DNA of 30,199 nt, taken from NCBI GenBank assembly GCA_016186995.1, contig JACPKQ010000023.1, forward strand, positions 1-30,199, written 5' to 3'. This DNA comes from Deltaproteobacteria bacterium. Lineage in GTDB: Bacteria > Bdellovibrionota > JACOXK01. The notes under the pieces are model-generated. The model had not been told where the DNA came from and made no database searches. It saw only the letters and a list, made by a program, of their open reading frames with translations. Each line of letters starts with the position of its first letter. The first letter of the stretch is position 1. Below are positions 1-6,899 of the stretch, piece after piece. Made by a program: the position numbers and the translations under genes.

Positions 1-1
1 A

Positions 2-457
2 ATGAAATTTAATGAGCTTACCATTGATAATCTAGGTGGGGCACTTAAGTGGACTGTGACTGATGTATTTTTGAAATGGTCCCTTCTTAATGCGGGGGTG
101 AGAGGATATTATTCAAACACCATCCTCAAATACAAACAAACTGTAAACGCTACAAATGCAACTGTAACATTGGATGATTCAACGTGGGGAGGAAACGTTT
201 CTTTAAGTAAAAAATTTCTTGTTCTAGAACCCTATGTTGGCTTGGGCTTTCTCCATGGGAGTAGTGATTTAACGACAAGTGTAAATGGTATTTTTGCCCC
301 TTCTTTTACAACAGCTTCTTCAGCTGCTGCTTCTTCAACTGGGTTTCACTTATTTGGAGGGCTTCACATTTCTTTTCCTCTTCTTACACTCGGAGCTGAA
401 TATCATCGAGTTTTTGAAAGTGATAGACTCCTTATTAAGCTTTCTTTAAGACCTTAA
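2..457 (+). CDS. Outer-membrane beta-barrel protein, C-terminal part (5' cut by window)
   Basis: About 151 residues of an open frame that runs into the left edge of the window, so the ATG at base 2 is probably internal. The protein alternates short hydrophobic and polar stretches with many Gly, Ser, Thr and aromatic residues (for example LEPYVGLGFLHG, FHLFGGLHISFPLLTLGAEY). This looks like successive transmembrane beta strands of an outer-membrane barrel. The last strand (LLIKLSLRP) ends close to the stop, as barrel beta signals do, but without a terminal Phe. No specific family can be named. It lies 70 bp upstream of tRNA-Asn on the same strand. The barrel call is moderate; the function is unknown. 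Confidence 0.5.
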   Translation: MKFNELTIDNLGGALKWTVTDVFLKWSLLNAGVRGYYSNTILKYKQTVNATNATVTLDDSTWGGNVSLSKKFLVLEPYVGLGFLHGSSDLTTSVNGIFAPSFTTASSAAASSTGFHLFGGLHISFPLLTLGAEYHRVFESDRLLIKLSLRP

Positions 458-527
458 AGAGCTTCGGCTTTACAAGGATTTTTATGGATGCTAAGAAAGT
501 GAAAGCTATAAGTTAATGGTTTATTAT

Positions 528-603
528 TCCCCGATAGCTCAGTTGGTAGAGCAAATGACTGTTAATCATTGGGTCGCAGGTTCGAGTCCTGCTCGGGGAG
601 CCA
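528..603 (+). tRNA. tRNA-Asn (anticodon GTT)
   Basis: Complete cloverleaf. The 7-bp acceptor pairs TCCCCGA (528-534) with TCGGGGA (593-599), with discriminator G600 and an encoded CCA (601-603). The anticodon stem AATGA/TCATT encloses the loop CTGTTAA, putting GTT at 561-563. The T-arm contains GGTTCGAGTCC. A possible promoter upstream is TTTACA (469-474), 17 bp, TAAGAA (492-497), which is weak. A Rho-independent terminator follows directly. Confidence 0.96.
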
Positions 604-611
604 AACTAGAT

Positions 612-637
612 AAAGGGCATCTTTTGATGCCTTTTTT
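612..637 (+). terminator. Rho-independent terminator after tRNA-Asn
   Basis: The stem GGCATC (616-621) pairs with GATGCC (626-631) around a TTTT loop. G-T and A-T pairs extend it outward, and six T residues follow (632-637). It lies 9 nt after the tRNA CCA end and should end that transcript. Confidence 0.8.
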
Positions 638-748
638 GTTGTAATATCACTATGTTGGTTTGGTTCTAACCTTTGATAAATTACCGAGTGGCAAATTGGC
701 TCAAATCTCTTTCGCGATCGAAATCGAAAATTCTGTAAATGACTAAGC

Positions 749-1270
749 TTATTTTCCTTTTTGTATTTGAAATGGCTCACGCGGGCAAGGTTTTTCCTCA
801 CCAGAATATGCATCGTAACATGATCCATATTCGTTGGCTATTGCTATGAATTGTAAGGTTCTTTCGTTATCAAAAAAGGTCCCCTTTTGTGGAAAGAAAT
901 ACGACCTCTTTCCTTTCACACGCAGCTCATTTATGCTTCCAATTCCTGCTATATAAATATTTTTTCCTTCTTTCAAAATTTTACTTATTATCTTGATTCG
1001 TCTATCGCAATCCTCTTTATTAAGGGTGTTACCTTGAATTAAAGTTAATACGGTGTTTTCTTCATCCAAAACATGAATCATAAAACCATACAAACCTTTA
1101 ATATCAGCATCGTAAAGCCACTCACATTCAAGCACGATCCTGTCAGGACTCACACTGAGTTCAGCGCTTTGATCATCCTGATTTAAAATACGATAAGAAG
1201 ATGTTGCGCATCCAAACAAAAAAAATAAGATTAGAAAATAACATCTTTTATTTCTTTTTAAGGTCTGCAT
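749..1270 (-). CDS. Small lipoprotein of unknown function, coupled to the transglycosylase gene
   Basis: 173 residues. The N-terminus is Lys/Arg-rich (MQTLKRNKR), then a hydrophobic run and a lipobox ending FLFGC, with Cys21 as the likely lipidated residue. The mature part begins ATSSYRILNQ. The rest is a mixed alpha/beta domain with four further Cys residues, two near the end (GSCYDAY, KPCPRE), that could form disulfides in the periplasm. I do not recognise a family. The start lies inside the 3' end of the upstream transglycosylase gene (23-nt overlap, same strand), so the two are probably translationally coupled. One reading is that it protects against, or anchors, the partner enzyme; that is inference only. 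Confidence 0.65.
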   Translation of the reverse strand: MQTLKRNKRCYFLILFFLFGCATSSYRILNQDDQSAELSVSPDRIVLECEWLYDADIKGLYGFMIHVLDEENTVLTLIQGNTLNKEDCDRRIKIISKILKEGKNIYIAGIGSINELRVKGKRSYFFPQKGTFFDNERTLQFIAIANEYGSCYDAYSGEEKPCPREPFQIQKGK

Positions 1271-1925
1271 AGTCTTCCCTAAATTTTTTAAGGGCTTTAT
1301 TTTTATAGTCGGTTTTGCTTTTTAATAAACCCTTATATTCTAAAATCAATTCTTCATGATCTGGGGCACGTTTTAGTTGATTCATTGCAGTTTCTCTTTT
1401 TCTAAATAACCAACGCATACCCATTGGAATCGCAATATTTGGGTTCTTTAGATCCTTTTGACGAATATCACGAAAAATAAAATCCTTTGTTTCTCCGTTA
1501 GGATCTTGCATAATTTTTAAGGTGTCTTTTGTAATTTGGGTAATACCCAGAGCTATCTTGTTTTCAGGAGGGTCAGCGCGAAACCCTGATTCACTGGCAA
1601 TAAGCGCCTTTATCACATCTGGATCAAGAGGAGGTTTGGCATTAAATTTTTTATTAAAGTAATCTGCCCATACGGCAATGACTTCATCGTACTTATCAGC
1701 GTTCTTATATTTTTTGCTTAATTTATTTGCCGTGGGGTAGATCAGGCCATTTCGATCATAGCTCTTGAAAATAGATTCAACTTCTGTTGCATCTAAATAA
1801 GTACCCTTTAATCGTCGTAAGTGACGGTCTCTTATCGTTATACCAGCTGGATTCTTTTTACTCACGGGAACACGCAGAGGATGTTCGCGAACAACCGTGA
1901 TTTTCTTTCCACTCTCTTTCGGCAT
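1248..1925 (-). CDS. SLT-type lytic transglycosylase domain protein without signal peptide
   Basis: 225 residues. The centre matches the goose-lysozyme-like SLT fold: ALIASESGFR with Glu112 as the expected catalytic acid, then ALGITQITKDT (about 125-135) and NPNIAIPMGMRWL (about 161-173), the usual E-S, G-x-x-Q-[IV] and N-P motifs. Enzymes of this fold cut the MurNAc-GlcNAc bond of peptidoglycan. The N-terminal ~100 residues are charged, and no signal peptide or transmembrane segment is visible, which is unusual for a periplasmic enzyme. It is the first gene of a pair with the downstream lipoprotein. It may be a secreted or lysis-released cell-wall hydrolase rather than a housekeeping one. 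The ATG at 1925 lacks a clear Shine-Dalgarno. The domain call is firm, the role is not. Confidence 0.8.
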   Translation of the reverse strand: MPKESGKKITVVREHPLRVPVSKKNPAGITIRDRHLRRLKGTYLDATEVESIFKSYDRNGLIYPTANKLSKKYKNADKYDEVIAVWADYFNKKFNAKPPLDPDVIKALIASESGFRADPPENKIALGITQITKDTLKIMQDPNGETKDFIFRDIRQKDLKNPNIAIPMGMRWLFRKRETAMNQLKRAPDHEELILEYKGLLKSKTDYKNKALKKFREDYADLKKK

Positions 1926-1938
1926 ATGTTTAATTCGT

Positions 1939-2175
1939 AGGATACTTCAAACAAAATATCAATGGCAAGTCCTTCCTAATGCTAAACGAGCCGGGGTAAA
2001 AAATTCATTGAACAAAAAAAATAATTGGCTTTTTATTTCAGTTTGGTTTGGCTTCCGCCCACAAGAAATTGAAAATTTTAAACGACTGCTCATTAAAACA
2101 ATGCAAAAGCATTTTGACCAAGATGTTACTTTGTATGGAGGAAGGGCTTTACGGAAAACTTTTATCTCATCCTGA
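1939..2175 (+). pseudogene. Degraded tyrosine recombinase (integrase) remnant
   Basis: A plus-strand frame reads VLPNAKRAGVKNS, then WLFISVWFGFRPQEIENFK, then a jump to FDQDVTLYGGRALRK before a stop. The W-L-x-x-S-V-W-x-G-x-R-P-x-E-I block resembles the region around the first catalytic Arg of phage-type integrases, and D-V-T-x-Y-G-G-R resembles a block nearer the C-terminus. The roughly 80 residues expected between them are missing, and there is no C-terminal Tyr box, so I read this as an internally deleted and truncated relic. There is no convincing start codon: the open frame extends back into the antisense of the transglycosylase gene. The assignment rests on remembered family patterns and is tentative. 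Confidence 0.4.
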
Positions 2176-2222
2176 AATGATAGGAGGCTTTTTTACAAAA
2201 CTACCTTGTAGACCTCCAAGAT

Positions 2223-2303
2223 TGACTTAGTTTTGGTATATAAATATAGTCTTTTGAGGATTGAATAATGGTTCTAACATCCAGGACGATGCCGAGCCAA
2301 ATT
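2223..2303 (+). repeat. 81-bp imperfect direct repeat, copy A (downstream of fic)
   Basis: Ungapped alignment with 3619-3699 gives 68 of 81 identical bases by hand count. The best-kept stretch includes GGTTCTAACATCCA and GAGCCAAATT. A small open frame in both copies reads G-L-[N/K]-[N/D]-G-S-N-I-[Q/H]-D-D-A-E-P-N, and five of the six differences in that part fall in third codon positions. In this copy the frame soon runs into the 3' end of fic on the other strand. Confidence 0.85.
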
Positions 2304-2315
2304 GGACGAGGACCA

Positions 2316-3488
2316 TTATTCCGGCAATTTTTTTAAAATATATCCCGTTGTCCGACCGCGCCCGATCTTTTCAATAAGGCCTGCTTCAATCAGACGATTA
2401 AAGTCCTTTCGGGCTGTTTCATCAGAGCATCGCCCAAGCTTACAATACTTTTTTGTTGTCATAGCTTGCGGATGTTCAAGCATCCACTGAAGCGCTTTTA
2501 CCTGTTTTTTGTCGAGTTTGGCTTGAACTTTTGCGCCTAAAAGATCGCGGATATCTTTGACCTTTTTCTCTTTTTGAATTTCGTGTTGAACGTTTTTCAG
2601 TTGCTCTGCCAAGGCCTTCAGATAATAAAGAATGAAAAACGTAGCATCATTCTCGTGAGCTTCGGAATTCTGGATAGCCCGGTAATATTTACCACGGTGG
2701 TGATCAAAATAATCCGAAGGCGCAAGAAAATTAATAAACTGGTAGTCTTGCTTCAGGAGAAGAAGATTAGATAATGCCCTGGCCGAACGGCCGTTTCCAT
2801 CATCAAAAGGATGAATATGTACAAAATAGAGATGTACAAGTGCAGCTTTAATTAATGGATGAATTTCTTTAGCACCATTCATCCACTGAATATAGGAACC
2901 CATCATTGACATAACATCAGATGCAGGGGGACCTTCATAAACAACTTGACCTCGACTGTCTACCACATAGATAGGGCCTTTACGATATGCACCGACAGTA
3001 ATAGGGCTTTCTTTGTGAGTGTTTCGAACAAGGATCTTGTGAAGTTCGCAAATCATTTCATGACTAAAAGGTTTTGAGCTTTGGGCACGGATATATTTCA
3101 AAGCATCTCTATTGTTAACGATCATTTGAAGACTTTCATCCCCATAATCTTTTCTGGAGGGTTTGTTTAGATGAAGCAGTGCTACTTCTAAAGATGTTAC
3201 AGCTCCTTCAATATGACTCGAGTAATAAGCCTCCTTCTTTTCGGTTTCAGACGCTAAAAGACCCAGAAACTTTTTGGGAAGTTTAAGCGAGGCTAAAAAC
3301 CCCCTTTTTCGTTCGATTTCGGAGATAATATCCAGAAGATTTGGGGCAAGAACGAACCAAAAAGGTTTCCCCGTTTTATCGAAAAGATCAAGGAAGTGTG
3401 CCATGCGGCGCCGACCTTCTTCGATCTCGCGCCACTTTACGGGGCCGTATTTGGCTATTCCTTTTTGTTTTTCTAGATATTCTGTCAT
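2316..3488 (-). CDS. Fic-domain adenylyltransferase with C-terminal winged helix
   Basis: 390 residues. The core motif HPFDDGNGRSAR (His226-Arg237) is a complete Fic active site, the type that transfers AMP from ATP to a hydroxyl side chain of a target protein. The flap region is VGAYRKGPIYVV (about 165-176). An N-terminal S-x-x-x-E-G motif (Ser90 to Gly95, in SSHIEG) matches the inhibitory alpha-helix of class II Fic proteins, so the enzyme should be self-inhibited and needs no separate antitoxin; none is visible. The last ~60 residues (KKQVKALQWML to the end) look like a winged helix-turn-helix. Base composition is visibly richer in G+C than the surroundings, and the gene sits between two 81-bp direct repeats, both signs of acquisition. 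A promoter with phased TTGGCGA repeats lies directly upstream, suggesting autoregulation through the HTH. Confidence 0.92.
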   Translation of the reverse strand: MTEYLEKQKGIAKYGPVKWREIEEGRRRMAHFLDLFDKTGKPFWFVLAPNLLDIISEIERKRGFLASLKLPKKFLGLLASETEKKEAYYSSHIEGAVTSLEVALLHLNKPSRKDYGDESLQMIVNNRDALKYIRAQSSKPFSHEMICELHKILVRNTHKESPITVGAYRKGPIYVVDSRGQVVYEGPPASDVMSMMGSYIQWMNGAKEIHPLIKAALVHLYFVHIHPFDDGNGRSARALSNLLLLKQDYQFINFLAPSDYFDHHRGKYYRAIQNSEAHENDATFFILYYLKALAEQLKNVQHEIQKEKKVKDIRDLLGAKVQAKLDKKQVKALQWMLEHPQAMTTKKYCKLGRCSDETARKDFNRLIEAGLIEKIGRGRTTGYILKKLPE

Positions 3489-3496
3489 CGTTTAAT

Positions 3497-3580
3497 CGCC
3501 AACCTTTCGCCAATAGTGTACCTGATTTCCTTGGAATTGTCCAGAACAGAATCGCCAATAAATAGCCAACTATTCGCCAA
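3497..3580 (-). promoter_or_regulatory. Phased TTGGCGA operator array around the fic promoter
   Basis: Read on the minus strand, TTGGCGA (or TTGGCT) cores occur at plus coordinates 3575-3580, 3564-3569 and 3553-3558, and again at 3508-3513 and 3497-3502. Spacing within each group is exactly 11 bp, one helical turn, and the two groups are 45 bp apart (about four turns). The upstream group of three precedes the -35 and the downstream pair covers the expected transcription start and leader. This is the layout expected for cooperative repressor binding; the binding protein is not shown. Confidence 0.7.
3515..3543 (-). promoter_or_regulatory. Sigma-70-type promoter of fic
   Basis: On the minus strand TGGACA (plus 3538-3543) is followed after exactly 17 bp by TACACT (plus 3515-3520). 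Transcription would begin near 3508, about 20 nt before the fic ATG (3488), leaving a short leader without a good Shine-Dalgarno. The two boxes lie between the two TTGGCGA groups. Confidence 0.65.
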
Positions 3581-3618
3581 CTGAAGGCATTTATTCAGGT
3601 CAGGGTAATTAAGCAGCT

Positions 3619-3699
3619 TGCCTTAGTTTTGGAATGAATATATAGTCTGATGAGGCTTGAAGGATGGTTCTAACATCCATGATGATGCTGAGCCAAATT
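3619..3699 (+). repeat. 81-bp imperfect direct repeat, copy B (upstream of the SxtJ-like gene)
   Basis: Partner of 2223-2303, about 84% identical without gaps, same orientation, starts 1,396 bp apart. In this copy the short frame beginning with TTG at 3657 runs on in phase into the SxtJ-like gene. So copy B may be the original 5' region of that gene and copy A a duplicate made when the fic segment arrived. Confidence 0.85.
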
Positions 3700-3701
3700 T
3701 T

Positions 3702-4094
3702 ATGGAAAATATGAGATCAGGTGAAAAGTCTTTTGGGATTGTTTTTAGTATTTTTTTCGCTATCGTTGCCCTATTACCTGTACTTAAAGGAAATAATATT
3801 AAAAATTGGGCTCTTGTAGCATCTATTATTTTTCTTGTTTTAGCTTTTTTCTCTCCCACTCTTCTCAAACCACTCAACTATATTTGGACAAAATTTGGTC
3901 TCTTACTCCATAAGATAACCACCCCAGTTCTTATGGGAATAATCTTCTTTGGTGTTATAACTCCAATGGCAATTTTTTTAAAACTACTTAAAAAAGATAT
4001 TATTAACCTCCAATGGACTGAAGCTCAAAAATCTTATTGGATTGAAAGAACACCACCTGGTCCAAAACCAGAAACAATGAAGTATCAGTTTTAG
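3702..4094 (+). CDS. SxtJ-like small membrane protein
   Basis: About 130 residues from ATG 3702; an in-frame TTG at 3657 would add 15 residues (MKDGSNIHDDAEPN...) encoded by the direct repeat, and ATG 3711 is another option. Two hydrophobic segments follow the N-terminus (around SIFFAIVALLPVL and ALVASIIFLVLAFF), and a third lies near LMGIIFFGVITPMAIFL. The C-terminus has a soluble tail with W-T-E-A-Q-K-S-Y-W and RTPPGPKPETM. This layout and tail match the SxtJ family, whose members sit beside carbamoyltransferases and have no proven biochemical role. It is followed by an SxtK-like (DUF5989) gene and the carbamoyltransferase, which strengthens the call. Confidence 0.75.
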   Translation: MENMRSGEKSFGIVFSIFFAIVALLPVLKGNNIKNWALVASIIFLVLAFFSPTLLKPLNYIWTKFGLLLHKITTPVLMGIIFFGVITPMAIFLKLLKKDIINLQWTEAQKSYWIERTPPGPKPETMKYQF

Positions 4095-4102
4095 GAGAAA
4101 CA

Positions 4103-4255
4103 ATGGTAGATTTTTTAAAAGAATTTTGGATGTTTTTAAGGGTTCGAAAAAAATATTGGTTACTCCCCATTATTGTTATGATGCTTTTATTTGGAACCCT
4201 TATAGTATTAACACAAGGAACAGCTGTTGCTCCCTTTGTTTATACGCTATTTTAA
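4103..4255 (+). CDS. DUF5989 / SxtK-like membrane peptide (50 aa)
   Basis: A 50-residue gene. ATG 4103 is preceded by AGGAG (4093-4097), which overlaps the stop codon of the previous gene, a clear ribosome site for coupled translation. The sequence starts MVDFLKEFWMFLRVRKKYWL, then a single hydrophobic segment (LPIIVMMLLFGTLIVL), and ends TAVAPFVYTLF. The F-L-x-x-R-K-K-Y-W-L-x-P-I entry into one transmembrane helix is typical of the DUF5989 family found with SxtJ and carbamoyltransferases. Function unknown; it presumably helps the enzyme at the inner membrane. Confidence 0.82.
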   Translation: MVDFLKEFWMFLRVRKKYWLLPIIVMMLLFGTLIVLTQGTAVAPFVYTLF

Positions 4256-4268
4256 TTAAAAATTTTGT

Positions 4269-6107
4269 ATGAAAATTTTAGGGATTTCTGCCTTTTATCA
4301 TGATAGCGCTGCAGCTCTTATTGAGAACGAAAAAATTATAGCGGCTGCTCAAGAAGAACGCTTTACACGCAAAAAACATGATTCTAACTTTCCAACTCAT
4401 GCCATTCATTATTGTTTAGAAGAAGCCCACATTGAGCTTCAAGATATCGATTACATAGTCTTTTACGACAAACCCTATCTTAAATTTGAAAGGCTTCTAG
4501 AAACCTATCTTGCTTTTGCACCACGTGGTTTTAAATCTTTTTCTAAAGCAATTCCTATTTGGATAAAAGAAAAACTCTTCCAAAAAAAACTTCTTAAAGA
4601 TGAATTTAAAAAATTTTCTAAAGATTTGAACTGGAATCAAAAATTACTCTTTGCTGAACATCATCAATCCCATGCTGCAAGTGCTTTTTTTCCATCTCCT
4701 TTTGAAGAGGCCATCATACTCACCATGGATGGAGTGGGCGAATGGGCCACGACAAGTGTTGCTATAGGCAAAAAAAACTCTCTTGAAGTTGTTAAAGAGC
4801 TTCATTTTCCACACTCTTTAGGGCTTCTTTATTCGGCTTTCACTTACTACACTGGTTTTAAAGTTAACTCTGGGGAATACAAAGTCATGGGTTTAGCACC
4901 TTATGGAAATTCTATTTTTAAAGATCTTATTTTAGAAAAACTTGTTCATGTTAAGCAAGATGGAACTTTTCGACTTAACATGGATTATTTTGATTATTGT
5001 ACTGATCTTCGCATGACAAATAATAAATTTCACAAACTCTTTGGCACCACACCAAGAAAATCGGATGAACCTTTAACACAAAGGCACATGGATTTGGCCG
5101 CATCCATTCAAGCAGCTATTGAAGAAATTATTTTAAAAATGACTCAATCTCTCTACAACGAATATAAAATTGAAAATCTTTGCCTTGCAGGAGGTGTTGC
5201 CCTTAACTGTGTTGCTAATGGTAAAATTTTAAGAGACCAGAAATTTAAAAATATTTGGATCCAACCCGCTGCTGGGGATGCAGGAGGCGCCTTGGGAGCT
5301 GCTTACTGCTGTTATTATCTCTATAAAAATCAACCAAGGTCAACACCCCATATTAAAAAAGATAAAATGCAAGGGGGATACTTAGGGCCTCAATTTCCAC
5401 AAAATCAAGTTGAAAACGATCTTAAAGAAGCTCACGCGAAATACATAACTTTGAATGAAGATGAAATTATTGATCAAACCGCACAAGCCTTGCAAGAAGG
5501 CAAAGCAGTAGGTTGGTTTCAAGGAAGAATGGAATTTGGTCCTCGAGCTTTAGGAAACAGGTCTATTTTGGGAGATGCTCGCAATAAAACAATGCAAAAA
5601 AATCTTAATTTAAAAGTTAAGTTTCGAGAGTCTTTCAGACCTTTTGCCCCTTCAGTCATAAGGGAAGAAGTTTCAAATTGGTTTGAACTAGATTACGACA
5701 GTCCCTACATGCTGCTTGTAGATAGTGTTAAAAATGAAAAACAACTACCCATGTCTGAAGAGCAAAAGAAACTATTTGGTATTGAAAAACTCAATATTCA
5801 TCGATCAGAAATACCAGCTATTACACACATAGATTATTCAGCACGAATTCAAACGGTACATCAAGATACAAACCCTCGTTATCACAAGCTTATTTCTAAA
5901 TTTAAAGAAAAAACAGGTTGCCCAGTCCTTGTAAATACAAGTTTCAACGTTCGCGGAGAACCTATTGTTTGTACACCAAAAGATGCTTTTCGTTGTTTCA
6001 TGGGAACAGATCTTGATATTCTTGTTGTTGAAAACTGCTTTCTCAAAAAAGAAGAACAATCTCTTTCACTCAAAGAAGACTATAAACATAAGTTTGAATT
6101 AGATTAA
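4269..6107 (+). CDS. Carbamoyltransferase of the NodU/CmcH/SxtI family
   Basis: 612 residues, full length. The N-terminal Kae1/ASKHA-like part begins MKILGISAFYHDSAAAL and carries the metal-binding HHQSHAASAF (His131, His132, His135) and TMDGVGEW (about 153-159). The C-terminal YrdC-like part, which makes carbamoyl-adenylate from carbamoyl phosphate and ATP, has GRMEFGPRALGNRSILGDAR (from about residue 419) and RESFRPFAPSV. The tail NTSFNVRGEPIVCTPKDA is also typical. Enzymes of this family O-carbamoylate hydroxyl groups on sugars, antibiotics or toxins; the acceptor here cannot be read from sequence. It forms a cassette with the SxtJ- and SxtK-like genes (13-bp gap to the latter). No biosynthetic genes for a saxitoxin-like product are nearby, so an envelope glycan or small metabolite is a likelier acceptor. 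Confidence 0.92.
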   Translation: MKILGISAFYHDSAAALIENEKIIAAAQEERFTRKKHDSNFPTHAIHYCLEEAHIELQDIDYIVFYDKPYLKFERLLETYLAFAPRGFKSFSKAIPIWIKEKLFQKKLLKDEFKKFSKDLNWNQKLLFAEHHQSHAASAFFPSPFEEAIILTMDGVGEWATTSVAIGKKNSLEVVKELHFPHSLGLLYSAFTYYTGFKVNSGEYKVMGLAPYGNSIFKDLILEKLVHVKQDGTFRLNMDYFDYCTDLRMTNNKFHKLFGTTPRKSDEPLTQRHMDLAASIQAAIEEIILKMTQSLYNEYKIENLCLAGGVALNCVANGKILRDQKFKNIWIQPAAGDAGGALGAAYCCYYLYKNQPRSTPHIKKDKMQGGYLGPQFPQNQVENDLKEAHAKYITLNEDEIIDQTAQALQEGKAVGWFQGRMEFGPRALGNRSILGDARNKTMQKNLNLKVKFRESFRPFAPSVIREEVSNWFELDYDSPYMLLVDSVKNEKQLPMSEEQKKLFGIEKLNIHRSEIPAITHIDYSARIQTVHQDTNPRYHKLISKFKEKTGCPVLVNTSFNVRGEPIVCTPKDAFRCFMGTDLDILVVENCFLKKEEQSLSLKEDYKHKFELD

Positions 6108-6110
6108 AAA

Positions 6111-6899
6111 TTATTTTTGCAGTTCTAAAACGACGGGGCAATGATCTGATCCCATAACTTCCTGTAAAATTAAAGATTTCTTTACATGGGACAAAAGTCC
6201 TGGAGTGACACAGTGATAATCAATTCTCCACCCTATATTTTTTTCTCTTACCCCTGGGCGGTAACTCCACCATGTATAACGCCCGGGTTCATCATTAAAA
6301 CGCCTGAAAGTGTCTATGTAACCATGAGATAAAAAATGATCCATCCACTCTCTTTCAGGAAGAGTAAATCCAGAATTGTTTTCATTACTTTTAGGGTTTT
6401 TAAGATCGATCGGTTTATGGGCCACATTATAGTCACCACAGATAATAAGCTCGCACCCTTTTTTTCTTAAACTTTCACAAAGATTTAAAAGTTTGTTTGA
6501 AAAATCGAGTTTAAAAGGAACACGATTAAGATCTCTTTGCCCGTTTGGAAAATAAACATTAACAAGGGTAAAACCATTGTGTTCTGTAATAAGAACTCGT
6601 CCCTCTTGATCATATATTTCAATTCCTAATCCATACTGAATATTTTTTGTTTCAACACGAGTATAAGTGGCCACTCCTGAATAACCCTTTTTTTGTGCTG
6701 GGTGAAAATACGCCTGATAACCAGGAATATTTCTTAATTCGGGGGTTAATTGACCAGGATATGCCTTCATTTCTTGTACACACAAAATGTCTGGCTTAAA
6801 AGCGCCTATCCAATCTAAAAAACCTTTTTTTGCACAAGCTCTTAAACCATTTACATTCCACGATACAAGTTTAAGAGTTTTTTTATTCATTCTTCTCAT
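6111..6899 (-). CDS. xth: Exodeoxyribonuclease III (AP endonuclease)
   Basis: 262 residues. Exonuclease-endonuclease-phosphatase fold motifs are in order: KLVSWNVNGLRA (near 10-21), ILCVQEMKA with metal-binding Glu43, YSGVATYTR, ICGDYNVAH, then WRIDY and the final GSDHCPVVLEL with the catalytic His. It cuts DNA 5' to abasic sites and removes 3' blocking groups in base-excision repair. The start is uncertain: ATG 6899 or the next ATG at 6890 (MNKKTLK). Both lie inside the end of tadA, so the genes overlap by 17 or 8 nt and are probably co-translated. Only 3 bp separate its stop from the convergent carbamoyltransferase gene. Confidence 0.92.
   Translation of the reverse strand: MRRMNKKTLKLVSWNVNGLRACAKKGFLDWIGAFKPDILCVQEMKAYPGQLTPELRNIPGYQAYFHPAQKKGYSGVATYTRVETKNIQYGLGIEIYDQEGRVLITEHNGFTLVNVYFPNGQRDLNRVPFKLDFSNKLLNLCESLRKKGCELIICGDYNVAHKPIDLKNPKSNENNSGFTLPEREWMDHFLSHGYIDTFRRFNDEPGRYTWWSYRPGVREKNIGWRIDYHCVTPGLLSHVKKSLILQEVMGSDHCPVVLELQK

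Noticed and set aside
562-828. Minus-strand frame over tRNA-Asn ending in EQDSNLRPND
   Set aside because: Antisense translation of a tRNA; this peptide is a classic spurious product.
2183-2217. Nested inverted repeat GGAGG...TACAA...TTGTA...CCTCC before repeat copy A
   Set aside because: Short interrupted stems without a T-run or a gene end to serve; insufficient to call a terminator or RNA.
2302-2490. Plus-strand frame antisense to the 3' end of fic
   Set aside because: No motifs and fully inside the fic coding region; a shadow of codon bias.
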